A stretch of DNA of 64,000 nucleotides, from NCBI RefSeq assembly GCF_905220365.1, contig NC_061139.1, forward strand, positions 11,617,001 through 11,681,000, in the 5' to 3' direction. The translations under genes and the position numbers were made by a program. Positions 1-13,700 of this stretch are shown piece by piece; positions within the stretch are counted from its first letter, which is position 1, and the number at the start of each line of letters is the position of its first letter. This stretch comes from Vanessa cardui. Taxonomy: Eukaryota > Arthropoda > Insecta > Lepidoptera > Nymphalidae. The notes under the pieces were generated by a model that was given only the letters and a program-made list of their open reading frames with translations, searched no databases and was not told the origin of the DNA.

Positions 1-97
1 CAACTTAATTAACTTAAGATGGACTTAAATGAACTTAAGAAATGGAATGCATATCAATCACAGAAGAAAATCTTTGTCTCTTTGATCATTTAGTAAC

Positions 98-1590
98 TTA
101 ACACGTTCAGTGCCAGCGACAAGCCTAGCGTGTTCATGCTAATTTCTATAGCCACGCCGCGAACACGCTAGGCTTGTTCTAAGAATTTCAGTGATATCTT
201 AAAAACTAGGCTAAATTATTCATTCAAACTAATTGTGTGCAATCTTCAAGCGATAAGCTACTGAGTTTTTAAGTGGCCCGTTAAAAATAATATTTTTTTT
301 TATTTTAGAAAAAAATGTCTTTTGTAATGCCGGCGACACGCTAGGCTTGTTCACTTATTAAGGATAATCATAGATTGTCAAACTGTTTTTTCAACAAACC
401 ACATTTTATTAATGGCTTATTACCAATTTGTTGACAATTGAACTAATTTTGTTATTGTTTTCTCAAATTTGAGGAACTTTGTTACATTTTTTTTGTACAA
501 ATATCTATTATTATAAAAATTTATACACCTTTGTAGTAAAACTATATAAGCCGTAATTCTGCCATTCCTATTTAATGACAAAGTTTATACTAAATTGTCT
601 TACTTTGTGTTATGTTGATACTGATACTGATTATGTATTACAAGTACCTATATGTTAGTTCGATTAATCATTAACTACCACATACATACACCAAATATAT
701 AAAATCAAACACTAAATAAGGCTGATTTACCTTAAAAATGTAAACACATGTCAACTTCAAATTCGTGTTACAAGAATTGAAGTAATGAAACAATAAAACG
801 AGTTTAGCTTACAAGAAGCTTGATTATTTTTTAATTATTTGTTTATTAATTATTACTTATTTAAATTTTCTTTATTATTATATCAAGCCGTGTGCACCGA
901 ATCGATATCCTATGACCTTTGAACATTTCTAGCAACTAAAAAGAAAGTGAACGAAACAAGTGAGATAAAAATTGATTTTAGAAATTAATAAGTATGTATT
1001 TGAGAAAAAAAAGAAGGTGGATTTTTATGGACACTTTATGAAGCGAAATTTAAACTCTGTTTTAATTTGTATTGAAAGTTCTATTTTATTTTATTTGATT
1101 ATACCTTACTAATTTCAAACTGACCCGCGTCCTTTGCAGGGATACAACAGTAGATAACAGATAACAGTATATATCATGAACAATTTTTTTATTGAAATAC
1201 GAACTAAATCATAACGCGATAAAAAGTATATATCAAATTCGACACCAATGTAAATATATGTGGGAATTTATTAAAAAGTTTTACAACCACTGATTCATTA
1301 TGATGTTTAGTTACCATAAAAGCGGTATTTTTTGTCATAATTCCGGGATAAAACACTGACAACATCATTCTAAACACCTTAATTATTGCATAACACAAGA
1401 AATATTAACTAAAAAAGACCGTTTTAACAAAAAAAATATCATTTTTTTGTTCCTGTGCCAGTGGACACGCTACGCTTGTCCACACAATTTATCTAGCGAT
1501 GCCGGGGACACGCTTAGCGTGTTCGCGGCATTATGTATGCCGGCATCGCTATAAGCATAGGAAAAATTTAGGTGGCAGTGAACGTGTTAA
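98..1590. mobile_element. piggyBac-like non-autonomous transposon, copy 1
   Basis: Bounded by TTAA at 98-101 and 1587-1590, with inverted ends CACGTTCAGTGCCA at the left and TGGCAGTGAACGTG at the right. Within about 250 bases of the left end, and within about 130 bases of the right end, are palindromic repeats built on ACACGCTAGGCTTGTTC-like units (131-176, 332-353, 1461-1483, 1500-1529). No transposase frame. A near-identical inverted copy lies at 58669-60395. TTAA targets are the hallmark of the piggyBac superfamily; the superfamily label is inference from that. It sits in SamDC intron 6 or 3' of it. Confidence 0.75.
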
Positions 1591-1701
1591 TTAACTCTGA
1601 TTCTAGCGAGCAGAATTTGCAGTTTATCAAAAATTCCCATGCATATTAAATATATCTTACAACGGGCTTATATATTTCAGTATTTCAGTCAATGTACTCA
1701 C

Positions 1702-1794
1702 ATCTTTAGCCACACCGTTCATGGAATATCCACAAGGATCGAACAGGTAATCGTCGATCACCATTCCCGGGATCAGTTTGTCGATGCCCGACGC
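1702..1794 (-). CDS. SamDC: SamDC exon 6
   Basis: 93 bases, 31 codons, encoding SGIDKLIPGMVIDDYLFD and PCGYSMNG, the segment with the active-site Ser (CGYSMNG). Acceptor TTTCAG at 1800-1795, donor GTGAGT at 1701. The next exon was sought on the minus strand down to position 1 and not found; that stretch is largely a TTAA-flanked transposon. Confidence 0.92.
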
Positions 1795-4700
1795 CTGAAA
1801 CAATTTATACATGCTTATTAATTCATAGACATATACGTATGAGTACGGAATTTTGTCAAGTTCCTGTGCAAAGTAAAATTTGCTATATTTTTTTAATATT
1901 GGTAATCGGATATGCAAATGAATAATCCATGCGCCGCCTTGAGCAATAGTAACCATTCCTTACATTGCCAATGCACCACCAACCTTGGTAACCAAGATAT
2001 TATTTGCCTGGTCTCGCTAACTATACAATACTACTAAGCATTGCTGTTTGACGGTATAATGATGTGCGTGATACCTACCCAGACCAGCTTGCAAAAAGTC
2101 CTATTGCCAAGTAAAAAATCTAAGTTAATCCTGAGATAAAAGGACAATGGGTAATAACTCCAATCCAATAACACATACTGGGTGAAATAAACATTCCTCA
2201 AGGTCCAATTTTCCCAACTGTGATTCGTAAACTTTTTTGTTAGACGTAGTGTGACCATTAATTACTCCTTCTATTACCTCAATTCAATTAAATTCTTGGT
2301 TCAAGGCTTTTAGTTGTGGCGATAGGGCACAGATTATTTCGCCCATGTCACGTAGGTTCTATTACCTCTACCTACCAGCTTAAATATTATGTCATTAGTT
2401 TTAACAGCTGATCTCTTGATATTTGTTTTGTTTGTTGACTCACCCTGGTGGCCTCAGCGGCGTTCGCAGAAGCAGCTCTGGTGAAGATGTCCATGACCGC
2501 GGGATCCAGGTCAGACATAAGGATCTCGATGGTCTGGTCGGGTTCCAGGGACTCGCATCCGATGCCAACGTTTTGTTGCTCTTTCTCCAAAGCGTCAACT
2601 GTACCTGTTAACAATATATTGCATTATTGATTTTATAATATGAGCTTCTCCAGATGTTGTATTACCAAATGTTTTTGTTGTTGATTGCCAAAATGCTGTC
2701 TAATAAAATCCTAAGAATCCAGGTCCTTGGTTCAAAGTTACGCCTAATTTACTGAGTTTTGCTCGCAAGAAATTCATTAGGCACAGCACAAGCGACTTAA
2801 GGAACCTTCTGTTGCAACCTTCGTTTGAATTGTTTACTTCTGTCATATCAGCTTTACTGATCTAGATAGCGTCACCAGTTAAAGGTCCAAGTACTCAAGA
2901 GAAAGAGACTCAGTTGACAAAAGATCACGTGAAGGTTTAGAAGGATAAATATAAGAAGTTTGTCTTCTGATGATTGATGACTAGTAAGATCATTGCAATA
3001 AATCTGTTGCTGTTCAAAAACTTACGGTACTTAAATTTTAGAAGGAAGAGGACATATCCGTTATGAGGTCTTGACTTACCTTCCAGAGGTAGAAGCGTGT
3101 AGAGATACCAGCAATCTTTCTCCGGGCCCATGATGTACGCGCGTCCGTCACCGAAGAATGAGTCCAGCAGTTCAACCTGAAAACAAGAAAAATACTTCAT
3201 TATTATTGGACTGTTTGAATTTGTTTAGCCATGACTTTGCGATGAGCGTTGTATATTAAACGTGATGAAAAATCACATAAATCAATCAAGTATTAAATAT
3301 TATATACCCGTTAGTCAGAAATGTGTAAAATATTGTTTATGGCATTGAAAAAAACAAATGCAAGTTTAGCATAGGTTTATCGCTAAGAAACCGATCTGTT
3401 CCAGACACTTTTGGGGAAAAACGTTGACAGTAATCCTTCATAATTGTCAAGAAATATTTGTTTAAATAACGAAAATGATTCAATTTTCAGTGTCAGCAAT
3501 ATTACGCCGCGAAACTGTTTTCATATTTGCGAACTTTAGATGGAAACTTCTGATATTAAATTCACAAGTATTCCGTTGGTATAAGTTTTAGAAATAACAG
3601 TTTTTGGCTCCTCAAACATTGAATCGAATCTGGTGTGATCTAAGAATCGCCTCCATAAACAATACGTAAAAGTAAGTACGATTGTCTTCCTACTAAAGAG
3701 CCATTAGAAATATCAACAACAACAGGCTGTAAATTTCCCATGGCTGGGCTAAGGCCACCTCTCCCTTTGAGGAGAATATTTGGAACATATTCCATCACGC
3801 TGTTCCAATGCGAATTGGTGGAATGCACATGTGGCAGAATTTCTATGAAATAAGACACATGCAGGTTTCCTCACGATGTTTTCCCACACCGCCGAGCACG
3901 AAATGAATTACAAATTAAGCACATGAATATTCAGTGGTGCTTGCCTGGGTTTGAACCCGCATCGGTTAAGATGCACGCTTTCTAACCACTGGGCCATCTC
4001 GGATTAGTTTCGTATATAAAGGCATGGATAAAATGTAATCTTACCTTAAACAATTTGTTTGTTTGGATAGTTAATTGTTTTAATTCACAGAACGCAATAC
4101 GATGCTCGCATCTATTAGCCAGCATTACATACAATATTTTTATGACCTCATGGGACCATAACATTATATTATTTCCTTTTAAAAGAACAAGATGTATGTT
4201 GTTGTTGGAACGAACATGCTTTCGTTATATATTACGTATTAAATTACAGACACAATAAAATAAACTAAAAACCGAAAGAGGGAGAGGTTCTAATCGCCTA
4301 GAGAAGATATAACGCCTTTTCCTTACTTGCCGATTTTTGATAGTTCATTTCACTGTAAGCCGTGTTATTCTTTCAACATAAAATGGTCTTGGACTTAATT
4401 GACCTACGAGTAAAAAATGGAAAGCGATTGGATCAATTACGATTCTGGGCGTATGTTGAGCCACATAAGGTCATTAACTATTCATTGATTGAGTAGTCAA
4501 GGCCTTACGTGATAGTAAGGTAGCGGCCCAAACACTAATTTGGTGGGCGGCATTTTCTTCTACAAATAAGTAAATGCTTAGAAAAACGTTGGATATTCTG
4601 CAATAATGCATATAAGTTCCTTTAGATAGAATACCATCTACGAGTCATCAATTTAAATAACATATTCGATGTTGAACACACATATAACTTTTCCGGTACT

Positions 4701-7700
4701 GGCATTACATTGTGGAAGGTGTTAGCCTCAAACTTTTAGGACGGGAGGCCACCGCTGGGCTAATCTAGCAGTGAGAAATCATAAAAGTCTAAAGCATTAT
4801 CTGCATATAACAAGTTTATATATTGTAATTAATCTAGTCGGAAACCGCAGGGCAGAGCTCATTCATTACTTCAAGAATTATTTTATTGTAATTTCCATAA
4901 TGAAATATACGAGGAAAATCTTACAAAACAATCGGAAACATTGGACACACTGTAGGTAATGTGATACAAAACATATAACGGTTATATAAACATCGTATAT
5001 AATAGATATATTAAGTTAAGTACATACGTAGTTTCGAATCCAATTTACGAGGCGATAAAATATTAAAATTGCACACATTGAAAGTGATCGTTACATTAAG
5101 TATTTATTAATTAATTTATTTGCATGTGTTTGATTTATTCGTGTGTGTGTATAAATATATATTATATGGAAATTTAGTGTGAGTTTCCGAACGTCATACG
5201 TCAAGCTGTCAGATTGTTTTCAAATTAATTCACTTTTGGCGGGAGGCAGCGCGAAATACGTTAATTTTTGTAATAATATTAACGAATCAGAAATTGATTA
5301 AAGCATTTTGTTTTTAATTATTATTAATTTATAAATGTAATTGTCTTTGAAAACCTTGTTTAATACTAATTGTGGAGAGATTTAAATGACACTCATTTCT
5401 CAATTCTAGGCGAGCATTGTTGCTTGAAATACATAATTTACCTAGCTCAGGGCGTGTTTTGATTGTATCTTTGTAAATGACGTGAATTGTTCTCACATCT
5501 TAATTTATATAAATGACATCAAAGTGGAGTTTTTATCGTTCATATTCATACAATCAATAACTTAAAAAAGAGTAGGTATACGTATGTACTCTCTCATCGG
5601 TTAAAGATAGATAAAGTTCATCAAGTTTTATATTCAATTTAAAGTAAAATGACGTTAGGAGAGTCTTATAAGAGCCTATTTGAATTAAGTACATGTTAAT
5701 TTTGATATAGCCTTTTGAGAACATCTTAACGTCTTCTATTAGATAGTATTTATATAATCTATACTAATATTATAAATTTGAAATGAACTCTATCTGTCTG
5801 TATTGCTCTTTCACGACCAAACCAATGTACCCAATTTGATGAAATTTGGCGTGAAGGAAACTTGAAATAAAAGGATGGACATAGGCTTTTTTTGTCTGAA
5901 ACATAGAAATCATCCCCCGTAAAACGCGAGCGAAGACGCAGGCGACAACCAGTTGGAAATAATACAGTATGTATGCCTGAGCAGGATATCCAATACGGAA
6001 CACTCGGTATTCGAAATTACACATATTCTTGGTGGTAGGGCTTTGTGCAAGCCCGTCTGGGTAGGTACCAGCCACTCATCAGATATTTTACCACTAAACA
6101 ACGGTACGCAGTATTATTGTGTTCCGGTTTGAAGGGCGAGTGAGCCGGTGTAACTACAGGCACAAGGGACATAGAATCTTAGTTCCCAAGGTTGGTGGCG
6201 CATTGACGATGTAAGGAATTGTTAATGTTTCTTACAACGTCATTTTCTATAGGTGATGGCGACCACTTACCATCTGCTCAGCCTCAGCTCAGCCATATGC
6301 TCGTCCGACAACATATTCCATAAAAAAAAACACCAATTGTAACATGTTTTCCAAAAAAAAAGACTTAAGTCATATGCTAAATACCTAAAAGTATAGTTCT
6401 TACATATCACGTGCTGTTTTGCCAATTATTTAAGAACAAAGGCAGACGAACATCACTAGAGATCCACGTGTTCATCTCAAGTCACCTCGGCTCGGGTGTT
6501 CAAACGTCGCCCTGAATTGACGATAAAACACACGAGTTCGAGACACAAGTGTACATATTGTAATTTTTACGTTATCAATTCTTAGAATTTTCAACTTAGT
6601 AGAGTTTGCTCTCTGATCTTCGCTAGCTGATAAGTGTGTTCGTCACTGATATATTTAACTGTACTCGCTTATATGTATATGTGCGTATCATTATTAATAT
6701 GACGACCTCTGTGGTCGAGTGGTGTGTACACCGGTTTTCATGGGTACGCCACTCTGAGGTCCCGGGTTCGATTCCCGGCCGAGTCGATGTAGATTACCAT
6801 TAGTTTTCTATGTTGTCTTGGTTCTGGGTGTTTGTGGTACCGTCGTTACTTCTGATTTCCATAACACAAGTGCTTCAGCTACTTACATTGGGATCAGAGT
6901 AATGTATGTGATGTTGTCTCATATTTATATTATTAATTAATTGCTATTTTTTATTAATATTTATCGATGTACCGATCACTAAGTTTGTTTATTGTTATAA
7001 TATTGAGATAGTAAGTTATATGAGAGCCGAGATGGCCGAGAGCCAGTGATTAGAACGCGTGCATCTTAACCGATAATTACGAGTTCAAACCCAGACATGC
7101 ACCACTAAATTTTCATTTGCTCTATTTGTGTTTATAATTCGTCTCGTGCTCGACAGTGAAGGTAAGCGTCGTGAGGAAAACTACATGTGTCCTGCACTTG
7201 ATATGCTCCTAAACTTTCCCTCAAAGGGAGAAGAGGCCTTAGCCCAGCCGTGGGAAATTTATAGGCTAATAATGTTGTAGATAGTATGTTTAGTAACATG
7301 ATTATTACTTGATATATTCTGCACCAAGCTTAAAAACAGAACAGCTTATGAAACTGCCGTTAGTATCAAGTTACTATTAATACTTATATGGTGTTCTAGC
7401 AAAGAAATAGTCACGGTTATGGGATGAACGGTAAAGGAGCTTGATGTACTGTACCATGAATAGGTTAAATCAAAGTGGATAGGAAGAAAACGGGCCATTA
7501 CGATTCGATTGCGGAACGAGTGTTCCGTGATAAAGACACTTTCTATCTGTCTGGTGGTACGATATGCAACTTTAAATGTTAGGGTTTACGGTTTTTTTTC
7601 CTTAAATTGTGTAACAAGATTAGACAGTGCTAATCGCCTTCTTTTATTTATTTAACTTTGATTTATCTGCCACTATTAACTGTTTCGGCGAGATGATTAG

Positions 7701-10700
7701 TGATAAAATTTTGAAGGAGGCATACAAATAACTTTGTTTTGTGTCATTGCCATTGGAAACTATAGCATTATATTTTATTTGAATATATCTTAACCTAATT
7801 TAAATTAATTAAAGGTGAAAAAACACTTCGTATGAATTCATAGAAAACTTTTAATGATTAAATAAAGATAGTTAGAACATATTTCGGCGTTATGTTAGTA
7901 AAGTATGGATATGTGTTTAAGAACATTGCCTTGCAATCTAAAAAATAAACAAGATAGCTATGTTATAAAACAAAAGGCAGATAATGAGTACAAGTTTCCG
8001 GAAGTGCGAAACGAATCTCCTTTCGTTAATACCTAAGTCAAAACTGCTGTAACTTTAACTGCTCTAGCGTGAATTTATTACGTATTCTTTAATCAATACT
8101 TCAATTTAATTTCATTCATCTCCATCTTCAAAAGCAAAGGCTACGGGCTTCATAAGAAAACGCATCCAAACAAACCCTTTTATTTATTTTTACGAAATAT
8201 TTCATACACACGACATAATTCCAGATCCAGTAAGCCGAACTGACAATATACACAGAAGTCGTATTGGATATTTTGTGAAGGTGTAGCTGTGTGTGTGAAT
8301 AGCTATAGGAGCAAGTTCACGCACACGACAGTAATCCGAATCCAGTAAACACACAACCCAACCGCGATGGGCATGGTATAAACGAAAACGATCCCGTAAA
8401 TACGGACCTTGTGTAAATGTGCACCTATTCAAAACCATAAATCAAATATATACTTTATTCGAGTTAGCTTTTACAAGCACTTTTGAATCATCATTTAACA
8501 ACTATCTTAAGTGAAGCTACCACCGGTTCGGAAATTAGATTCTACCAGTAACAGCCTATAATAATTTTCTTACTACTGGACTAAGGCCTTCTCTCCCATT
8601 AAGAAGAGGTAAAGTAAAAAAGTAACAGCCTGGTAAATTTCCCACTGCTGGGCTAAGGCCTCCTCTCCCATTAAGGAGAGGGTTTGGAACATATTCCACC
8701 ACGCTGTTCCTAATAAACTAAATCTACTGTTTACAAACTAGCTTACCTCCGAGTCAAAGTTGTCATGAGGCTTCAGTTGCGCAGTAGGTCTTGCGAACTC
8801 CCTGCGCGAATAGAACACGTTCTGCACGCGGGAGTGCCCTGCGGTCTCCTGGGCCAGCTGCAGCACAGCACGCACGCAGCGGAGCGGCGTTGTCTTGCCG
8901 CAGGTCTTCAGGATCCAACGACGACGGGATACGAACATGCTACTCTCACTGGAACAAAGAAAACCCCCATAAGTATCATACTTCAATTCGTTTTATTTTT
9001 TATCAGACAGGAGGCAGGTAATTTGAATATAAAACATCACTATCGCTCAAGACATTGGCGCTGTAAAAATTTAAGGAATCTCCTACATCTCCTTGGGAAC
9101 TATGAGGTTTAACGCTTATCAAAATCGATGAGCCGAGATGGCCTAGTGGTTAGAGCGCGTACATCTTATTCAACGATTGCGGGTTCAAGCCCAGGCAAGT
9201 ACCACCAAATTTTCATGAGTTTAATTTGTATATATAATTCATCTCGAGCTGGGCGGTGTTGACAATCATCGTGAGGAAACCTGCATTTGTTTAAATTCAA
9301 CGAAATTCTGCCACATATGAATCAATCAACCCGCAATCGAGCAGCGTCATGGAATATGCTTCTAACCTTCTCCTGAAAAGGGGAGACATTTGCTCAGCAA
9401 TGGGACATTTACAGACTACAACTATCAAGCGTCTTTATACGTATTGTCAATCTCATTAAGATGTATGTGTTATTTGCGTTCTTATATATGTCACACTTAG
9501 ATAACTAGAGTGTTGGCCATTGTTATATGTGACAAATAAAGATATCATTAGTATCATGATTCATTTCATCCTATACATATTTAGTGCACTAATTCCAAGG
9601 CGTGACCAATTAAGAGTAATTGGGCTAAGAAGGCTGACCTTGTTTCTTTGTTTCCTAAAAGTTGTTGATGTTTTTATGTGTGTATATTTATATCAAAATC
9701 AAAATATACCTCAAGTAGGCTTTACAAAGCACTTTTGATTCATCGTTTACCACCACCGGTTAGGAATGCAGATTTTAGCGAAACTACGTGGTTGTCGATA
9801 AAAATCCTATCTTAATTTATTTCGGACGCTTATATATTTTTTCTATGTTTTAATATTAAGATATTTAAATAATATTTAAATATTACAGATACAAAAACTA
9901 CGCGAAAATATAGTCATCGTTTTTGTTGCCATAACAAAAAAAAGTCACGAAACGTGTTATAGGGTTTTATTTTTAACCAATGGCTACATTAGCAGAATGA
10001 CCATAGACAAGGAAAGTTTTTTTTATTAAATACTTGCAAATATTTATGCCCGTCCATTTTAACACGCGCGTTAATGATATCATATAAATATAATTTATTA
10101 TTATAATTACACACTGATGATGTAGCTTTCTGCTAAAAAAAATAGAATAGAATCATTAATTCTGGATTCTTCCCAGCATAAAAACAAATATTAACCTCTT
10201 TAGAATATTACTAGAACATAAATGTACTTGTGACACTCGTTACGCATAAATTTTAGATTTCAGCACTTTATCATCATATTCAATTTAAATGTACTGGAAA
10301 CAATTTATGATTTTAAAAAAGGTTACAAAGATAACTCTCAAAGTGATATTCATATCGTGATTAATGTAAAATTATATTTAGACATATTAAACCTATATAT
10401 AATATTATAAATAATGCAAACGTACTATGTAAATAACTTCATATGATATAATTGTTTAAAGTTCACTTGCTAGATTTGACTATGTGATAAGTTAAATTAA
10501 ATAAAAGCTTCTACAAAATAGTAATCACTAAGTTCCTTGTAAATTCTATTCAGTAGAATAACATTTTTTTATGTTATAGATTGGCGGACGAGCATATGGG
10601 CCATCTGATGGTAAGTGGTCATCATCACCCATAGACAATGACGCTGTAAGAAATATTAACTATTCCTTACATCGTCAATGTGCCACCACCCTTGGGAACT

Positions 10701-13700
10701 AAGATGTTATGTCCCTTGTGCCGATTTTCGAATAATGACATTCCGAATAAATTACAATTATACGAGTATATTAAAGTGCTTGTTATACTTAATAAGTAAT
10801 AACTTTAACATTAACTAAGTTAATGAAAAAAAAAAAAACAAACTATTTTAAATTAAGAATGAACTAAATGATATAATCTTGAATATCTTGCACGAGCTAG
10901 AAAAAATCGCAGATGATAATAAATCTAAGTCAGAAGGTTCAAGGCTTCTATTGATGATAACTAAAATATCCTGGTACTCATAGTTCGACCACATTCTACA
11001 TAAATATATCTGATAAGGAACAGTAGCAAAATTAGGATTGATAGCGTAAAGAGCAAAGGTTAACATAATGTTTATATACGATAAATTTATAATCTGTTTC
11101 GAACAACCAAAATAAAATTGCCGATAATAGTTCGATCAGTGCTATTTGAACTCTAAAATCATTCGTCAGTGTATATGACAGTTTTTTTTCTCTTAAGTGA
11201 TAAACGTAAGAAGCTTATCGGAATGAGCATTCATTAATTGAATGTTGGCTATCCGAGACCTATTTATGAGCTTCCAAGAGCTCATGCAATGCAATGCGAT
11301 GATCTCTAAATTTTAAAATATTTGGCTTAAGTCTAAAGTTTTATCTAGTTATTGTTTTATAATGTTGGTAGGTTTGATGTGCACCTGTGACCACTTATGA
11401 GGTGGCCTAGTTTTTATTTACCTACTTAGGTGTATGCAGACTTTACCGCTGTTTTTTTATGGAATAGGTTGGCGGATGAACGTATGTGCCATCTGATGGT
11501 AAGTGGTTACCATCACCCATAGACAATGACACAGTAAGAAAAATTAACTCTTCCTTACATCGTCAAGGCGCCACCAACCTTGGGAACTAAGATGCTATGT
11601 CCCTTGTGCCTGTAGAAACACTGGCTCACTCATCCTTCAAACCGGAACTCAACAATGCTGCGCACTGTTGTTTAGCGGTAGAATATCTGATGAGTTTGTG
11701 GTACCTACCCAGGCGGGCTTGCACAAAGCCCTACCACAAAGTAATGCTGTAATAAACAGTTATCATACATATACATACATCCAACAATTGTTACAGTGAC
11801 ATTTGTATTGTAAATTCAATCAGCATTATACATAATATTATGAATCATTATTTTAAAGAAATATAATAACTTTGGTTTCTGTTACAAATTGGAAAATTTC
11901 TGCACAACATCGTCCAAATGATCAGAGGAGTTTCGTCTCATAGTATACATGTGTTTTAAACATAAAAATATATTTTTTTGCATATAAATGTGTGGAGATA
12001 AGTCGTTCTTGAATTATGTTGATCTACATATACACGAATATAGAAAATGTATTGTATCTGTTGCCTTTATTAATAATAAATATGAACACATATGTAGATA
12101 ACATTTTTTTATAATACTCTGCGGTTTATCTTAAACAAAGGTTACGCAAGTACGCCAAGCACTACTGAAATTTCTTGAACTTAATTTGTGTTTATAAATA
12201 ATTCATTACGTCATATTAACGAAACGTAGATCATGAACGCGCTATCGAGAATTGATTTTTCTTTCACTGTAATTATTTTTGTGGTGTGTGTGGAACTTTA
12301 TGGTAAAAGATTCCATAAAAGAATGGCGTTTCAACAGGGAAATGCAACGAGCAAATCCATCAATCAAATCATCAAAATACAGTTTAGTGGCAATTTTCAA
12401 CGCTCTCATGATTACTGCATTAGCTATTTATAATTTCGATTCGTAAATACTTTTCTATTTAAACAAGTACGTATATAGGAATTGATCGTTATATTGGCAA
12501 TATGTGCACAGGTGTTTACTGAAACAGCAATGAGCTGGGTGCACGACCTTATCAACAGCGGTTTTTTTTATTTCATGTACCACGAAGATACATCTTTGAT
12601 ACTATTCTCAGTAAGTCAAAACTAAATGTTAAGTTTTACGTAAAAAAAGGCTTCTTAATTTAAATATTATTATTTAATATTAAACAGACATCGATCATAC
12701 GTTATCAGTTTTTAAACAGCGTTACGTAATATTGTTATCGTTTATTGAAACGAATCAATCGCTATTGACTTGAGTGGACAGTCTGAGCGTCTGGATATTT
12801 AATGCCTATTTGTGATGCTTTGTCATATCTAGATACTACATATAATCACTAGATTTTATAATATTCGATGAATCATACTAATATTATAAACGTGCGGTCT
12901 GAAACTAATATTATATACATTAGTTTTTTTAATAATCTTGTTGTGTTCCGATTTGAAGTGTGAGCGAGTCAGTGTAAGTACAGAAATGTACAAGGGACAT
13001 ATCCTCTTAGTTCCCAAGGACGGTGGCGCATTCGTGATAAAGAGATTGGTTAATCCTTTTTAAAGCGTCAATGTTTATAGGGAGTGATGATCACTAACGA
13101 TGTGGCAAAGCTTATCCAAATGACTATTTTATATATACAGAAGAATATATTAATAATTTGGCGTATATACATTAAAACACTTAGTACACACATATATAAT
13201 ACAATGTGTGTATACACAGCCGAAATAGTAATTTTAGTTTTAAGTATTCTCTATATCGAAGATCTTAGAAGCTTCAATGGCGGAACTAAATAAAAATAAA
13301 CAACTTTGACCTTGAATTGTGATGACATCATGATTATGGATTCATGAAAAAACGTCAACGCAGTTACTGTCGGTACCATGGCAGATAAAATAAATTGGAT
13401 GTAAGTAGTTATGAAGAACGATGTATTAGGAAATATTTATTAAAATGTTAGCTTATTCCGCATTATAAATAACTAGCTGACGGCCCCGGCTTCGCACGGG
13501 TGCAATGTTGGTACTAAATATACAACAGATTTTTTCTTGTTGTCACACTATCATAAAAACCTAAACAAAATCAGTTGCGTAATTTTAAAGATCTCAGCGT
13601 GTATAGGGACAAATTGCATTAGGCGACTTTGTTTTATACTATGAATAGATAATGAACATGTAATGAAAATAAAACCTTGTAGTATCTTTGTAAAAAAGCC

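Larger units (their letters stand above)
9835..12935. other. SamDC intron 2, mostly unique AT-rich DNA
   Basis: Besides the two family 3 repeats listed, I see nothing supportable. The open frame at 12233-12433 starts with a hydrophobic stretch, but no splice context or family supports it. Confidence 0.55.

Noticed and set aside
1204..1398. 64-codon frame within the TTAA element as a transposase remnant
   Set aside because: No transposase motif, and the copy at 58669 breaks the frame; the element is non-coding.
6716..6786. tRNA gene
   Set aside because: It has A and B boxes but no pairing acceptor stem or correct cloverleaf, and the same sequence plus a body recurs twice; it is a SINE head.
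12233..12433. Small secreted peptide gene (hydrophobic start)
   Set aside because: A single 66-codon frame in a repeat-rich intron with no processing sites or recognisable family; hydrophobic runs are expected by chance in AT-rich DNA.
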